Source: Nonomuraea aurantiaca (GTDB lineage: Bacteria; Actinomycetota; Actinomycetes; Streptosporangiales; Streptosporangiaceae). Taken from it: a stretch of 64,000 bases of DNA. Positions 50,860-59,553 of this stretch are shown here, piece by piece. Within the stretch, counting starts at the first letter, position 1, and every line of letters starts with the position of its first letter. Both the position numbers and the translations under genes were made by a program. The notes beneath the pieces are model-generated. The model saw only the letters and a list, made by a program, of their open reading frames with translations. It was not told the DNA's origin and ran no database searches. Location: assembly GCF_020215705.1 (NCBI RefSeq), contig NZ_JAIWNB010000013.1, forward strand, positions 186,001-250,000, given 5' to 3'.

Positions 50860-52745
50860 CTCAGTACCGCCCGGTTGTAGTCGCTGTCGGTTGCGGCCAG
50901 TTCGGCGTGGCTGCCTTCGGCGACCACCCGGCCGCCGTCGATGACGACGACCCGGTCCGTCGCGGCCAGCATCGCGGGGCTGCTCGTGACCACGACGGTG
51001 GTGAACGGCCCCGCCTCGCCGCGCGGGTGCCGCGGAGGCTGTACGTCCTGGCCAGGAAGCTGTACGCCCTGGCCGGGATCCTGCGAGTGCCGCAGCGCCC
51101 GTACGCCCTGGGCGATCGCGTGTTCGGTGACGGCGTCCACGGCCGTCGTCGGGTCGTGCAGCACGAGGATCGGCGGCCGGGCCAGGAGCGCCCGGGCGAG
51201 CGCGACCCGTTGCCGCTGCCCACCCGACAGGCTGGCACCCCGCTCGGTGACCACGTGCTCCAGACCGTCGGGATGTGCGGAGAGCACCTGGTCGGCGGCC
51301 GAGGCAGCCAGCACCTCAGTCAACATCCCATCCGGCACCCCACCCAGCAGAGCCTGACCGGCCGAGCCCACCGAGCCCGCCTGATCCGCCGAACTCACCG
51401 CGCTCACAGGGTCCGCCGGTACCCCCCGGCCCGCCGCCAGTGCGCCGACGGTGAGGTTGTCCCGGATCGTGCCCGTGAACAGGTCCGTGTGATGGGGTTC
51501 CACCAGCATCGTCCGACGGGCGTGTGCCAGCCGTATCCGGGTCAGATCCCGGCCGCCGACCAGGACCCGGCCGCCGTACTCCTCCGGCGCCACCCGCCCC
51601 GAGAGGACCTTGACCAGCGCCTCTCCGTCGGCGGAGCGGTGCGCCGCCACGCCCACGAACTCGCCGGGACGCACGAGGAGGTCCACCCCGTCGAGGGTGC
51701 CGTATCTGAGGGCGCGCACCTCCAGACCGGGCGCTCCGTCTGCGGACGCCCCGTCGCCGACCGCCCCGCTGCCGAGCACCCCGTCGCCGGGCACCCCGTC
51801 GCCGAGTGGCTCGGTGCCGTCAGGCACCAGTGGGGTCGCGTTCAGGACGACGGCCACGCGCTCGGCTGACGCCCGTGCCTCCGCCACCCAACTCGGGACG
51901 ATGGCGAGCAGCCCGATCGGTTCCATCAGGAACTGGGCGAGCCCGATCACGGTGATCAGCTCCCCGGCGCTGATCCGCCCGGTCAGCGCGAACCACCCGG
52001 CCAGGATCGCGATCCCGCAGGCCAGCAGCGCGCCGCAGGTCGTCGAGGCGGCCACGTACACGCCCTGAGTGCGGGCCGCCCGCACGACGGCCCGCAAGGA
52101 CCGGCGGCTGACCTCCCGGTAGCGTTGGGCGGCCGCCTCCTCGGCGCCGAGGCCGCGCAATGGGCGCAGCCCGCTGACCAGGTCGGTCGCCAGTGATGTG
52201 GCCTCCGCCGCGCGTTCCTGCTGCTCGGTGACCCGCTTGGTGATCAACGGCGTGCCCGCCTGCAGCGCGAGGAGCACCACGGGTGTCCCGGCGAGGACGG
52301 CCAGCCCGAGCCGCCAGTCGATCACGAGCAGCGCGACGGCGCTCACCACGGTCGCCGTCACCGCGCCGGCGACGCGCGGCACATAGTCCAGCAGGTACGA
52401 GGTGTTGTCGGTGTCGGTGGTCGAGACGGTGAGCAGGTCCCCGGCACGCTGATCGGTACGGATGCCGCGCGGATGCGTGATCTTCTCCGCCACCTCGACC
52501 CGGAGGGTGTGGGCCTCCACCGCGATGGCGAACATGAGCTGCCGGGCGCCGAACCGGTAGACCGTCGTCAGCACGACGAACAGCACCGCCAGGGCCGCCA
52601 CCCACAGCACGAGGGCGCCACCGTCGCCGGGGCCGATGGCCCGGTCGACGATGACCCCGATGAGAATCGGCACGAGTGACTCGCACACCTGGTGGAGGCT
52701 GATGAGAGCGGTTCCCAGGCCCAGCCGCCGCCGGTTGCGGGTCAC
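50856..52745 (-). CDS. ABC exporter half-transporter, degenerate-ATPase half
   Basis: A 629-residue six-helix plus ATPase protein. The signature LSGGQRQRVALARAL is canonical. The Walker A position reads AAHRSADGEALVK, Walker B reads ILVLHDPTTAVD (His for Asp, Asp for the catalytic Glu), and the H-loop His is replaced (VVTSSPAM). It therefore probably contributes only the signature motif to its partner's ATP site. A Gly/Asp-rich repeated linker (GDGV-type, about 320-345) precedes the ATPase. The start is uncertain: GTG 52745 lacks a ribosome binding site, and homologous-looking text (GWRVLLRT) continues upstream towards the mbtH stop, so a near-cognate CTG start overlapping that stop is possible. 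Confidence 0.87.
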   Translation of the reverse strand: MTRNRRRLGLGTALISLHQVCESLVPILIGVIVDRAIGPGDGGALVLWVAALAVLFVVLTTVYRFGARQLMFAIAVEAHTLRVEVAEKITHPRGIRTDQRAGDLLTVSTTDTDNTSYLLDYVPRVAGAVTATVVSAVALLVIDWRLGLAVLAGTPVVLLALQAGTPLITKRVTEQQERAAEATSLATDLVSGLRPLRGLGAEEAAAQRYREVSRRSLRAVVRAARTQGVYVAASTTCGALLACGIAILAGWFALTGRISAGELITVIGLAQFLMEPIGLLAIVPSWVAEARASAERVAVVLNATPLVPDGTEPLGDGVPGDGVLGSGAVGDGASADGAPGLEVRALRYGTLDGVDLLVRPGEFVGVAAHRSADGEALVKVLSGRVAPEEYGGRVLVGGRDLTRIRLAHARRTMLVEPHHTDLFTGTIRDNLTVGALAAGRGVPADPVSAVSSADQAGSVGSAGQALLGGVPDGMLTEVLAASAADQVLSAHPDGLEHVVTERGASLSGGQRQRVALARALLARPPILVLHDPTTAVDAVTEHAIAQGVRALRHSQDPGQGVQLPGQDVQPPRHPRGEAGPFTTVVVTSSPAMLAATDRVVVIDGGRVVAEGSHAELAATDSDYNRAVLR

Positions 52746-52798
52746 CGTACGCAGGAGAACGCGCCACCCCGTCCGGGGCCGCGCCGTGGCTGACGCGT

Positions 52799-53044
52799 TC
52801 AGCTGTCGTTCACCTGGGCCGACGCGCGGGCCATGCTCTCACGCAGGCTCTTGGGGCGCAGGTCCGTCCAGTTGGCGTCGACGTAGTCGAGGCACTCCTG
52901 CCGCTTGCTCTGGCCGCCTTCGCCGAAGACGATCCGCCAGCCGCCGGGCACCTCCTTGAAGGTCGGCCACAGGGAGTGCTGCTCCTCGTCGTTCACCAGG
53001 ACGTAGAAGGTGCCGTTCTCGTCGTCGAAGGGATTGTCGGACAC
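52799..53044 (-). CDS. MbtH-like protein
   Basis: An 81-residue MbtH-family activator that binds NRPS adenylation domains. GTG 53044 follows GAGGAGG. Signature residues are present: NDEEQHSLWP (about 18-27) and the C-terminal ECLDYVDANWTDLRPKSLRE with the conserved Trp and Pro. It lies between the uptake permeases and the exporter, in the same direction as the NRPS it serves. Confidence 0.95.
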   Translation of the reverse strand: MSDNPFDDENGTFYVLVNDEEQHSLWPTFKEVPGGWRIVFGEGGQSKRQECLDYVDANWTDLRPKSLRESMARASAQVNDS

Positions 53045-53139
53045 TGTGCCTCCTCGGCATCGGGGGTGAGTGAGGAACGGGGGGTAACGCGGGACGTTCG
53101 TCGCAGGGTCGCCCCGCGCCACGACGGCGATGACCCTCC

Positions 53140-54306
53140 TCATCGGCTGCGCGCGTGCCCGGCCAGCAGCCAGGCGAAGTAGACGCCGCCCAGCGACACC
53201 GTGACGATGCCGACCGGGAGCTGGGTGGGGGCGAAGGCCCGCTGCGCGAGCCAGTCGCTCGTGGCCAGCAGCAGCGCGCCCGTGACCGCGGACGGCGCCA
53301 TCGCGATGCCGGCCGTACGCGTCAGCAGACGGGCCAGCTGCGGAACGGCGAGCGCGACGAACGAGATCGGCCCGGCGGCGGCCGTCGCCACCGCCGTCAG
53401 GGCGACCCCGATGACGAGGTACGCCAGGCGCGACCGCTCCGTCCGCACGCCGAGCGCCGCGGCGGCGTCGTCCCCCATGGCCAGCAGGGACAGGCGCGGC
53501 CCGAGGGCCACCAGGAGGGCGGTCGGCAGCGCGACCGAGACGGCCACGGGCAGGAACTGGTCCCAGGTCAGGGTGTTCAGGCTGCCCTGGCCCCAGATCG
53601 CGGCGGCGACGGCGGTCTGCAGGTTCACCTTGATGACGAACCACTGGTTGGCCGCGCCGAGGATCGCGCTGACCGCGATCCCCACGATGATCAGCCGGAA
53701 CCCCTGGACGCCCTTCCGGTAGGCCAGCAGGTAGACCACGGCGGCGGCGAGCAGGCCGCCCGCGAGCGCGCCCGCGGCCGTCTGGTAGTAGTCGCGGCCG
53801 ACGAACATCATCGTGACCAGCACTCCGGTGTAGGCCCCGGTGTTGAAGCCGATCACGTCGGGGCTGCCCAGGGGATTGCGCATCAACGACTGGAACACGG
53901 CACCGCTCAACCCGAGAGCCATCCCGATGAGCAGGGACAGCAGCACCCGTGGCAGCCGCCACTCCACGATCACCAGCCGGGCGGGACCCGGCTCGCCGCC
54001 CAGCAGGGTGCGGACCACCTCCCCCACGGGCACCTCGAACTCGCCGGTGCCGAGAGCGAGCACCCCCACCGCGAGGGCCGCCAGACCCAGCACGCCGCAG
54101 ACGACCGCCGTCCGCACGCCGAACCGCAGCGACACCGACGCCCCACGCACGACCACGACCCGCCGACCGAAGTCCAGGCCGGAACCCGCCAAACCGGAAC
54201 CCACCGGACCGGAACCCACCGGACCAGATCCCACCGGACCAGATCCCACCGGACCAGATCCCACCGGACCAGATCCCACCGGGCCGGATCCCACCGGGCC
54301 GGTCAC
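53140..54306 (-). CDS. FecCD-family iron-siderophore permease, second subunit
   Basis: A 388-residue inner-membrane permease (FecD/FhuB type). GTG 54306 overlaps the preceding permease stop as GTGA. The first 40 or so residues are a (GPVGS)n repeat that is not part of the family. The family domain then begins near residue 60, with about nine to ten membrane helices, the RLPRVL motif (about 107) and the coupling-loop text GDDAAAALGVRTERSR (about 275). It pairs with the other FecCD permease to import the ferric siderophore. No cognate FecE ATPase is present in the window. Confidence 0.9.
   Translation of the reverse strand: MTGPVGSGPVGSGPVGSGPVGSGPVGSGPVGSGPVGSGLAGSGLDFGRRVVVVRGASVSLRFGVRTAVVCGVLGLAALAVGVLALGTGEFEVPVGEVVRTLLGGEPGPARLVIVEWRLPRVLLSLLIGMALGLSGAVFQSLMRNPLGSPDVIGFNTGAYTGVLVTMMFVGRDYYQTAAGALAGGLLAAAVVYLLAYRKGVQGFRLIIVGIAVSAILGAANQWFVIKVNLQTAVAAAIWGQGSLNTLTWDQFLPVAVSVALPTALLVALGPRLSLLAMGDDAAAALGVRTERSRLAYLVIGVALTAVATAAAGPISFVALAVPQLARLLTRTAGIAMAPSAVTGALLLATSDWLAQRAFAPTQLPVGIVTVSLGGVYFAWLLAGHARSR
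54181..54300 (-). repeat. 15-bp VNTR-like tandem repeat in FecCD permease N-terminus
   Basis: Seven consecutive 15-bp units encode GPVGS (54196-54300), followed by a diverged unit GLAGS. Adjacent units are almost identical in DNA, so copy number is probably unstable. The length is a multiple of three, so changes would not shift frame. Confidence 0.92.
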
Positions 54307-55385
54307 TGGCCGCTCACCGTTCTGCGGCGGATCAGCCAGATCAGCACCGGCGCGCCCACGAACGCCGTCGCGATCCCCGCCTGCAGCTCCGCCGGCCGGA
54401 TGACCACCCGGCCGGCGACGTCGGCGGCGAGCAGGAGGACCGGCGCGCACACCATCGTGTACGCGAAGATCCACCGCTGGTCCGGGCCGACGACCCAGCG
54501 GACGGCGTGCGGCACCATCAGGCCCACGAACCCGATCGGGCCGACTGCCGCGGTGGCCGCGCCGACCAGCAGGGTCACCGCGATCATGGACAGCGCCCGG
54601 GCCCGCGCGATGTTCGTGCCGAGGGACCGGGCGAGATCGTCCCCGAGGGCGATGGCGTTGAGCGAACGCGCGACGGCCAGCGCCAGCACCAGCCCCGCCG
54701 CGACGAACGGCGCGACGGCTCCGGCGATCGACAGCGGCCGGCCCGCCAGCGTGCCGACGTCCCAGAACCGCAGGTAGTCGAACGCCCGCGGCTTCAGCAG
54801 CCGGATCCCGGCCGAGACGCCCTCCATGACCGCGCCGAGCGCCACACCGGCGAGCGTCAGCTGGATCGGCGTCGCGCCCCTGCTCCCCGCCGAGCCCAGG
54901 GCGTACACCAGGACCATCGCGACGGCGCTGCCGAGGAAGGCGAACCACACGTACGACCAGATCCCGGTGAGCCCCAGCACCCCGATCGCGAAGACCACGA
55001 ACAGGCCCGCGCCCGCGTTGACGCCCAGGATCTGGGTGTCGGCCAGCGGGTTGCGGGTCACGGCCTGGAGGAGCGCGCCCGCGATGCCCAGCGCCGCGCC
55101 GACGAGCAGGCCCAGCGCGGTCCGGGGGACACGCAGCTCGCGTACGAGCACCTGGTCGTCGGTGTTGGTGAAGTGGGCGAAGGCGTTCCAGACCGTGCCC
55201 GGCGCGATGTTCCTGGTGCCGATGACGATGCTCAGGACGCAGGCGACGGCCAGCAGCGCCACGCACACCGCCAGCCACGCGCTCCGGCCCGCGTTCGTCG
55301 CGGCGACGCCGCCGGCCGGCTGCCGCTCCGTCTGTTTCGGCTGCTTGGGCTGCTTCGGCAAAGGTTGTGGGCGCAGGGATACCAC
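54303..55385 (-). CDS. FecCD-family iron-siderophore permease, first subunit
   Basis: A 360-residue FecCD permease. GTG 55385 shares one base with the stop of the monooxygenase gene (TAGTG), so translation is coupled. A short KQPKQPKQ-like tail precedes the first helix. Family motifs are RVPRTALG (about 90), NPLADTQILGVNAGAG (about 121) and GDDLARSLGTNIARAR (about 242). Operon context places it in ferric-siderophore uptake. Confidence 0.92.
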   Translation of the reverse strand: MVSLRPQPLPKQPKQPKQTERQPAGGVAATNAGRSAWLAVCVALLAVACVLSIVIGTRNIAPGTVWNAFAHFTNTDDQVLVRELRVPRTALGLLVGAALGIAGALLQAVTRNPLADTQILGVNAGAGLFVVFAIGVLGLTGIWSYVWFAFLGSAVAMVLVYALGSAGSRGATPIQLTLAGVALGAVMEGVSAGIRLLKPRAFDYLRFWDVGTLAGRPLSIAGAVAPFVAAGLVLALAVARSLNAIALGDDLARSLGTNIARARALSMIAVTLLVGAATAAVGPIGFVGLMVPHAVRWVVGPDQRWIFAYTMVCAPVLLLAADVAGRVVIRPAELQAGIATAFVGAPVLIWLIRRRTVSGQ

Positions 55386-56710
55386 TAGCTCGTGGCTCGC
55401 GCGCGGTTGGCGAGCAGCGAGTCGCGGATCTCGCCGGCGCGGACGGCCGTGGTGGACAGCAGGGTGGAGGTGATGCCGTGCGTGTGCTCGCTGGCCCCCT
55501 GTACGTAGATGCCGGCCGACACGTGCCAGGGCACCTCGACGCGGTAGTCGCGGCCGATCCGGACCTCGTCCTCCTCGTCGCGCAGGCAGAGCTTGGCCGT
55601 CTCGCCGAGCACGGCGCCGAGGTCCTGAGGGCGGTAGCCGGTGGCGTGCACGAGGATGTCCGTGGCCAGCACCTCCCGCTCGCCGGTGGGCAGGAACTCC
55701 ACCGTGACGTCCAGGCGGTCGCCGTTGACGCTGACGTCCCTGATGCGGGAGACCTTGAGGATGCGCAGGCGTTCGTTGCCCTGGACCTTCTCGCGGTACA
55801 TGGTCGCGTACAGGGACTCGATGAGGTCCATGTCGACCACCGAGTAGTTGGTGCCCCGGTGATACTCGTGGAGCGCCTGCTTGACCGAGGGCGGAGCCTG
55901 GAAGAAGGTGTCGACGGCTTCGGGGTCGAAGATCCGGTTCGCGAAGGGGCTGTCGTCGGCCGGGGTGTAGCCGTACTTCGCGAACACCGCGCACACCTCG
56001 GCGCCGGTGAAGGTCCGGTGGAGATAGTCGGCCGTCTCCGCCGCGCTCTGCCCGGCCCCGAGCACCAGGATCCGGCGCACCGGGACGCCGGCCTCGGTGA
56101 GGGCGGCCACGCGCGGGATCAGCTCGCTGTTGTGCCACACCCGGTCGGACAGGGCGGCGCCCGGCGGCAGGTGCGGTTCCAGGCCGGTGGCGACGCAGAT
56201 GTTGCGGGTCCGGCGGACGATGAAGCGCTCCGGGTCGCCGGGGTCGCGGCTGGTCACGTCGAACAGGGGGACCGCGCCGTCCTCTGTGACGACCGGCTCG
56301 ATGGAGACGACCTCGGCGGAGTACTCGACCATCTCCCGCATCCGGGCCGCGGCCCACTCGAAGTAGCCGTGGAAGTCGATGCGTAACGGGAACAGCGTCT
56401 TGTGGTTGAGGAAGTCCACCAGCCTGCCGCGCTCCTTCAGGTAGCACAGGAAGCTGAAGTCGCTCGCTGGGTCCCGCATGGTGACCAGGTCCTTCAGGAA
56501 CGACACCTGCATGGTGGCGTCGTCGAGCAGCATGCCCCGATGCCAGCCGAAGGCGGCCTGCTTCTCCAGGAACCCGGCGCGCAGCCGGTCCGCTTCCGGG
56601 ACCCGCGCGTTGTGCTCGTCGACGGCTATGGCCAGCGCCAGGTTGGATGGCCCGAATCCGACTCCCAGGATGTCGTAGATCGTGTCCGGACCACTCGGCA
56701 GGGTCTCCAC
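55385..56710 (-). CDS. L-ornithine N5-monooxygenase (SidA/CchB-like)
   Basis: A 441-residue flavin N-hydroxylating monooxygenase that converts ornithine to N5-hydroxyornithine with FAD, NADPH and oxygen. The FAD motif is GVGFGPSNLALA (about 17-28), the NADPH motif VLGAGQSAAETA (about 222), and the C-terminal ATGYRP motif of the family is at about 350. The start is GTG 56710, with GGGAGG about 12 bases upstream; the spacing is slightly long. It is the first gene of the long minus-strand siderophore operon, and an iron box lies 36 bp upstream. It supplies the three ornithine-derived residues predicted from the NRPS. A lysine substrate cannot be strictly excluded, but the NRPS codes favour ornithine. 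Confidence 0.93.
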   Translation of the reverse strand: METLPSGPDTIYDILGVGFGPSNLALAIAVDEHNARVPEADRLRAGFLEKQAAFGWHRGMLLDDATMQVSFLKDLVTMRDPASDFSFLCYLKERGRLVDFLNHKTLFPLRIDFHGYFEWAAARMREMVEYSAEVVSIEPVVTEDGAVPLFDVTSRDPGDPERFIVRRTRNICVATGLEPHLPPGAALSDRVWHNSELIPRVAALTEAGVPVRRILVLGAGQSAAETADYLHRTFTGAEVCAVFAKYGYTPADDSPFANRIFDPEAVDTFFQAPPSVKQALHEYHRGTNYSVVDMDLIESLYATMYREKVQGNERLRILKVSRIRDVSVNGDRLDVTVEFLPTGEREVLATDILVHATGYRPQDLGAVLGETAKLCLRDEEDEVRIGRDYRVEVPWHVSAGIYVQGASEHTHGITSTLLSTTAVRAGEIRDSLLANRARATS

Positions 56711-56745
56711 CGCGGCATCGCCTCCCTTATCGGGGCAATAGTAGA

Positions 56746-56764
56746 TAAGGTAAGGCTAACCTTT
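56746..56764. promoter_or_regulatory. Iron box between monooxygenase and formyltransferase genes
   Basis: TAAGGTAAGGCTAACCTTT matches the IdeR/DmdR consensus at 15 of 19 positions. It lies between divergent genes, so one repressor dimer set could control both the large operon and the formyltransferase. Confidence 0.85.
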
Positions 56765-56792
56765 CAAGAATCATGGGCAGAGAGGATCGATC

Positions 56793-57731
56793 ATGCGAGT
56801 GGTCATGTTCGGGTACCAGACATGGGGCCATCGGACATTACGCGCCCTGCTCGACTCCGGCCACGACGTGGTCCTCGCCGTCACCCATCCCAAGAGCGAG
56901 CACGCCTACGAGAAGATCTGGGACGACTCGGTCGCGGAGCTCGCGGAGCAGCACGACGTGCCGGTGCTGCTGCGCAACCGGCCCGACGACGCCGGCCTCC
57001 TCCAGACGCTCCGGGACGCCGCGCCGGACATCATCGTCGCCAACAACTGGCGGACCTGGCTGCCGCCGGAGATCTTCGATCTGCCGCCGCACGGCACGCT
57101 CAACATCCATGATTCGCTGCTTCCGGCGTACGCGGGCTTCTCCCCGCTGATCTGGGCCCTGATCAACGGGGAGAAGGAGGTCGGGGTCACCGCGCACCGC
57201 ATGAACGCCGAGCTGGACGCGGGCGACATCCTGCTGCAACGGGCCGTATCCGTGGCGGACGGCGACACCGTGACCGACCTCTTCCACCGGACGGTGGACC
57301 TGATCGAGCCGATCGTGCGGGAGTCCCTGGAACTGATCGCCTCCGGCCGGGCGCGCTGGGTCGCCCAGGACCGTACCCAGGCCACCTTCTTCCACAAGCG
57401 GTCGATCGAGGACAGCCGGATCGACTGGTCCTGGCCGGCCGAGGACCTGGAGCGGCTGGTCCGCGCCCAGTCCGACCCGTATCCCAACGCGTTCACCCAC
57501 CATCGCGGGGAGCGGATCCAGATCGTCTCGGCCGCGGTGTCGCGGGCCCGCTACGGAGGCACCCCTGGCCGGATCTTCATCCGGGAGGGGGACGGGGTCG
57601 TCATCGTCGCCGGCGCGGACGCGCGCACGGGGCGGCGGCGCGGGCTGGTGGTCGAACGGCTGCGGACACCGGACGGCGCCGAGCACGCGGCCACCGACTA
57701 CTTCCGCACCATGGGCGGCTACCTCGGATAG
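56793..57731 (+). CDS. Hydroxyornithine formyltransferase (CchA-like)
   Basis: A 312-residue formyltetrahydrofolate-dependent formyltransferase related to methionyl-tRNA formyltransferase. The catalytic Asn-His pair is in NIHDSLLPAYAGFSP (about 105-119), and the Asp in LDAGDIL (about 140-146). ATG 56793 follows AGAGAGGA. It is divergent from the ornithine monooxygenase and shares its iron box, so it most likely formylates N5-hydroxyornithine to give the first NRPS building block. The C-terminal region is of the length seen in siderophore enzymes rather than in housekeeping Fmt. Confidence 0.9.
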   Translation: MRVVMFGYQTWGHRTLRALLDSGHDVVLAVTHPKSEHAYEKIWDDSVAELAEQHDVPVLLRNRPDDAGLLQTLRDAAPDIIVANNWRTWLPPEIFDLPPHGTLNIHDSLLPAYAGFSPLIWALINGEKEVGVTAHRMNAELDAGDILLQRAVSVADGDTVTDLFHRTVDLIEPIVRESLELIASGRARWVAQDRTQATFFHKRSIEDSRIDWSWPAEDLERLVRAQSDPYPNAFTHHRGERIQIVSAAVSRARYGGTPGRIFIREGDGVVIVAGADARTGRRRGLVVERLRTPDGAEHAATDYFRTMGGYLG

Positions 57732-57785
57732 CGCTACGACATGCCTGAGCGCCTGAGGGTGTCCGGTTTTCGCGGGGCCCGCTCC

Positions 57786-57791
57786 TAGAAT
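57786..57791 (+). promoter_or_regulatory. Possible -10 element of the M28 peptidase gene
   Basis: TAGAAT lies 89 bp upstream of the peptidase ATG. The -35 region is weak (CCGGTT at 57763-57768, 17-bp spacing), so this is tentative. Confidence 0.35.
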
Positions 57792-57880
57792 GGGGTGATC
57801 ATCTGACTGGCGGTCGCCAGGTTCTTCCCGGCTGATGGTGTCCGAATCGCACTACATCCACCGCCAGTTGGAGGAGCCCT

Positions 57881-59449
57881 ATGCGTACCGTCATGCGCGG
57901 GGGTGTCTACCGCGCCCTCACCGTGGTCGCGGCACTCACCCTCGTCCCCGTCCCCGTCGCCGCCCACGCCGACGCCGCCCCCGGCCCTGCCGAGGGGAGG
58001 CTGATGGGCTTCCGGGCCCTCGCGGCGGTCAAGGAGCACCTGCGGGCGTTGCAGCTCCTCGCCGACATCCACCACGGCACCCGCGCGGCGGGCACCCGCG
58101 GCCACGAGGCGTCGCGCGACTACGTGGCCGCCAAGCTGAGGGCCGCCGGTTACCACGTGACCGTGCAGCCGTTCGAGTTCCCCTTCTATCAGGAGAGATC
58201 CACCGCGCTGATGGAGCGGGTCGCCCCGGCGCGCAAGGTCTACACCCCGACCCCGCCCGACGGCTCCACCCTCGGCGAGTTCGCCACGATGAGCTACTCC
58301 GGGCGCGGCGACGTCATCGCGGCCCTGCAGAACGTCGACCTGGTCCTGCCGCCCGGCCCGGCGCCGAGCACCTCCACGTCCGGCTGCGAGGCCGCCGACT
58401 TCGCCGGCTTCACGCCGGGCAAGATCGCGCTGTTGCAGCGCGGCACCTGCACCTTCCACGTCAAGGCGCGGAACGCCCAGGCGGCGGGCGCCGTGGCCGC
58501 GATCATCTTCAACGAGGGCCAGCCGGGCCGTACCGAGACTCCGCGCGGCAACCTCGGCGAACCGGTCTCCATCCCGGTCGTCGGCGCCTCCTTCGCGGTC
58601 GGCCAGGAGCTCGCCACGGGGGCGACGGTCCACCTCAAGACCGACACGATCAGCGAGGTACGCACCACCTCCAACGTGATCGCCGACTCCCCGTGGGGCA
58701 ACCCGAACAAGGTGGTCATGTCCGGGGCGCATCTGGACTCCGTCCTGGAGGGACCGGGCATCAACGACAATGGCTCGGGCAGCGCGGCGCTCCTGGCCGT
58801 CGCCGAGGCGCTCGGCAAGATCCCCACCCGGAACAAGCTCCGCTTCGCCTGGTGGAGCGCGGAGGAGCTGGGCCTGCTGGGCTCGAAGTTCTACGTGGAC
58901 CACCTGAGCCCCGCCCGGCGGAGCCAGATCAAGCTCTACCTCAACTACGACATGATCGCCTCACCGAACTACGCCTTCAAGATCTACGACGGTGACGACT
59001 CCGACGCCACGGGTGAGCCCGCCGGCCCGCCCGGTTCTGCCGAGATCGAGAAGCTGTTCGAGCACTACTACGACCTGCTGGGCCAGGGCCACAACGGCAC
59101 CGACTTCGACGGCCGCTCCGACTACGGCCCGTTCATCGCGGCCGGCATCGCCTCCGGCGGCCTGTTCACCGGGGCCGAGGGCATCAAGACGGCCCAGGAG
59201 GCGGCCATGTTCGGTGGTACGGCCGGTCAGCCGTACGACGCGTGCTACCACAAGGCCTGCGACACCACGGCGAACATCAACGACCGGGCTCTCGCGCTGA
59301 ACACCGGCGCCATCGCCGCCGCCGCCCTGATCTACGCCTTCAAGCCCATCCTGCCCGGCCCGGCCGCCGCCACCGAAACCGCGGCGAGCTCGGCGGCCAC
59401 CGCGATCGCCGACCCCGGCGCCGAGCTTCGCGGAAGAACAAAGCGATAA
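57881..59449 (+). CDS. Secreted M28-family zinc aminopeptidase with PA domain
   Basis: A 522-residue exported peptidase. The signal peptide ends near AHADA (about residue 32). A PA-type insertion (about 140-260, FTPGKIALLQRGTCTFHVKA) covers the active-site side. The M28 catalytic domain shows zinc ligands His284 (GAHLDS), Asp296 (INDNGSGS), a Glu pair near 328 (WSAEELG), Asp near 363 (NYDMIAS) and a C-terminal His (CYHKACDT). The family cleaves N-terminal residues from peptides and is common among Streptomyces-type secreted enzymes. It stands outside the siderophore operon and has no visible iron box. Confidence 0.92.
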   Translation: MRTVMRGGVYRALTVVAALTLVPVPVAAHADAAPGPAEGRLMGFRALAAVKEHLRALQLLADIHHGTRAAGTRGHEASRDYVAAKLRAAGYHVTVQPFEFPFYQERSTALMERVAPARKVYTPTPPDGSTLGEFATMSYSGRGDVIAALQNVDLVLPPGPAPSTSTSGCEAADFAGFTPGKIALLQRGTCTFHVKARNAQAAGAVAAIIFNEGQPGRTETPRGNLGEPVSIPVVGASFAVGQELATGATVHLKTDTISEVRTTSNVIADSPWGNPNKVVMSGAHLDSVLEGPGINDNGSGSAALLAVAEALGKIPTRNKLRFAWWSAEELGLLGSKFYVDHLSPARRSQIKLYLNYDMIASPNYAFKIYDGDDSDATGEPAGPPGSAEIEKLFEHYYDLLGQGHNGTDFDGRSDYGPFIAAGIASGGLFTGAEGIKTAQEAAMFGGTAGQPYDACYHKACDTTANINDRALALNTGAIAAAALIYAFKPILPGPAAATETAASSAATAIADPGAELRGRTKR

Positions 59450-59553
59450 ATCGGCCCCCGCGGCCATCGAACCACCTCAGGTACGCGGACGTACCCGTCC
59501 ATAGGGGGACGCTTGCCCAGCAGAGGGACGTCCCCCGACAAAGGAGGACGCTG

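Noticed and set aside
54181..54300. Regular short repeats as a possible CRISPR array
   Set aside because: Units are contiguous 15-mers with no spacers, in frame with a permease gene.
53140..56447. Long minus-strand frames that appear to extend the two FecCD permeases upstream
   Set aside because: The extensions are out-of-frame readings of the neighbouring permease and monooxygenase genes; the GTG starts with 1-bp and 4-bp overlaps explain the operon better.
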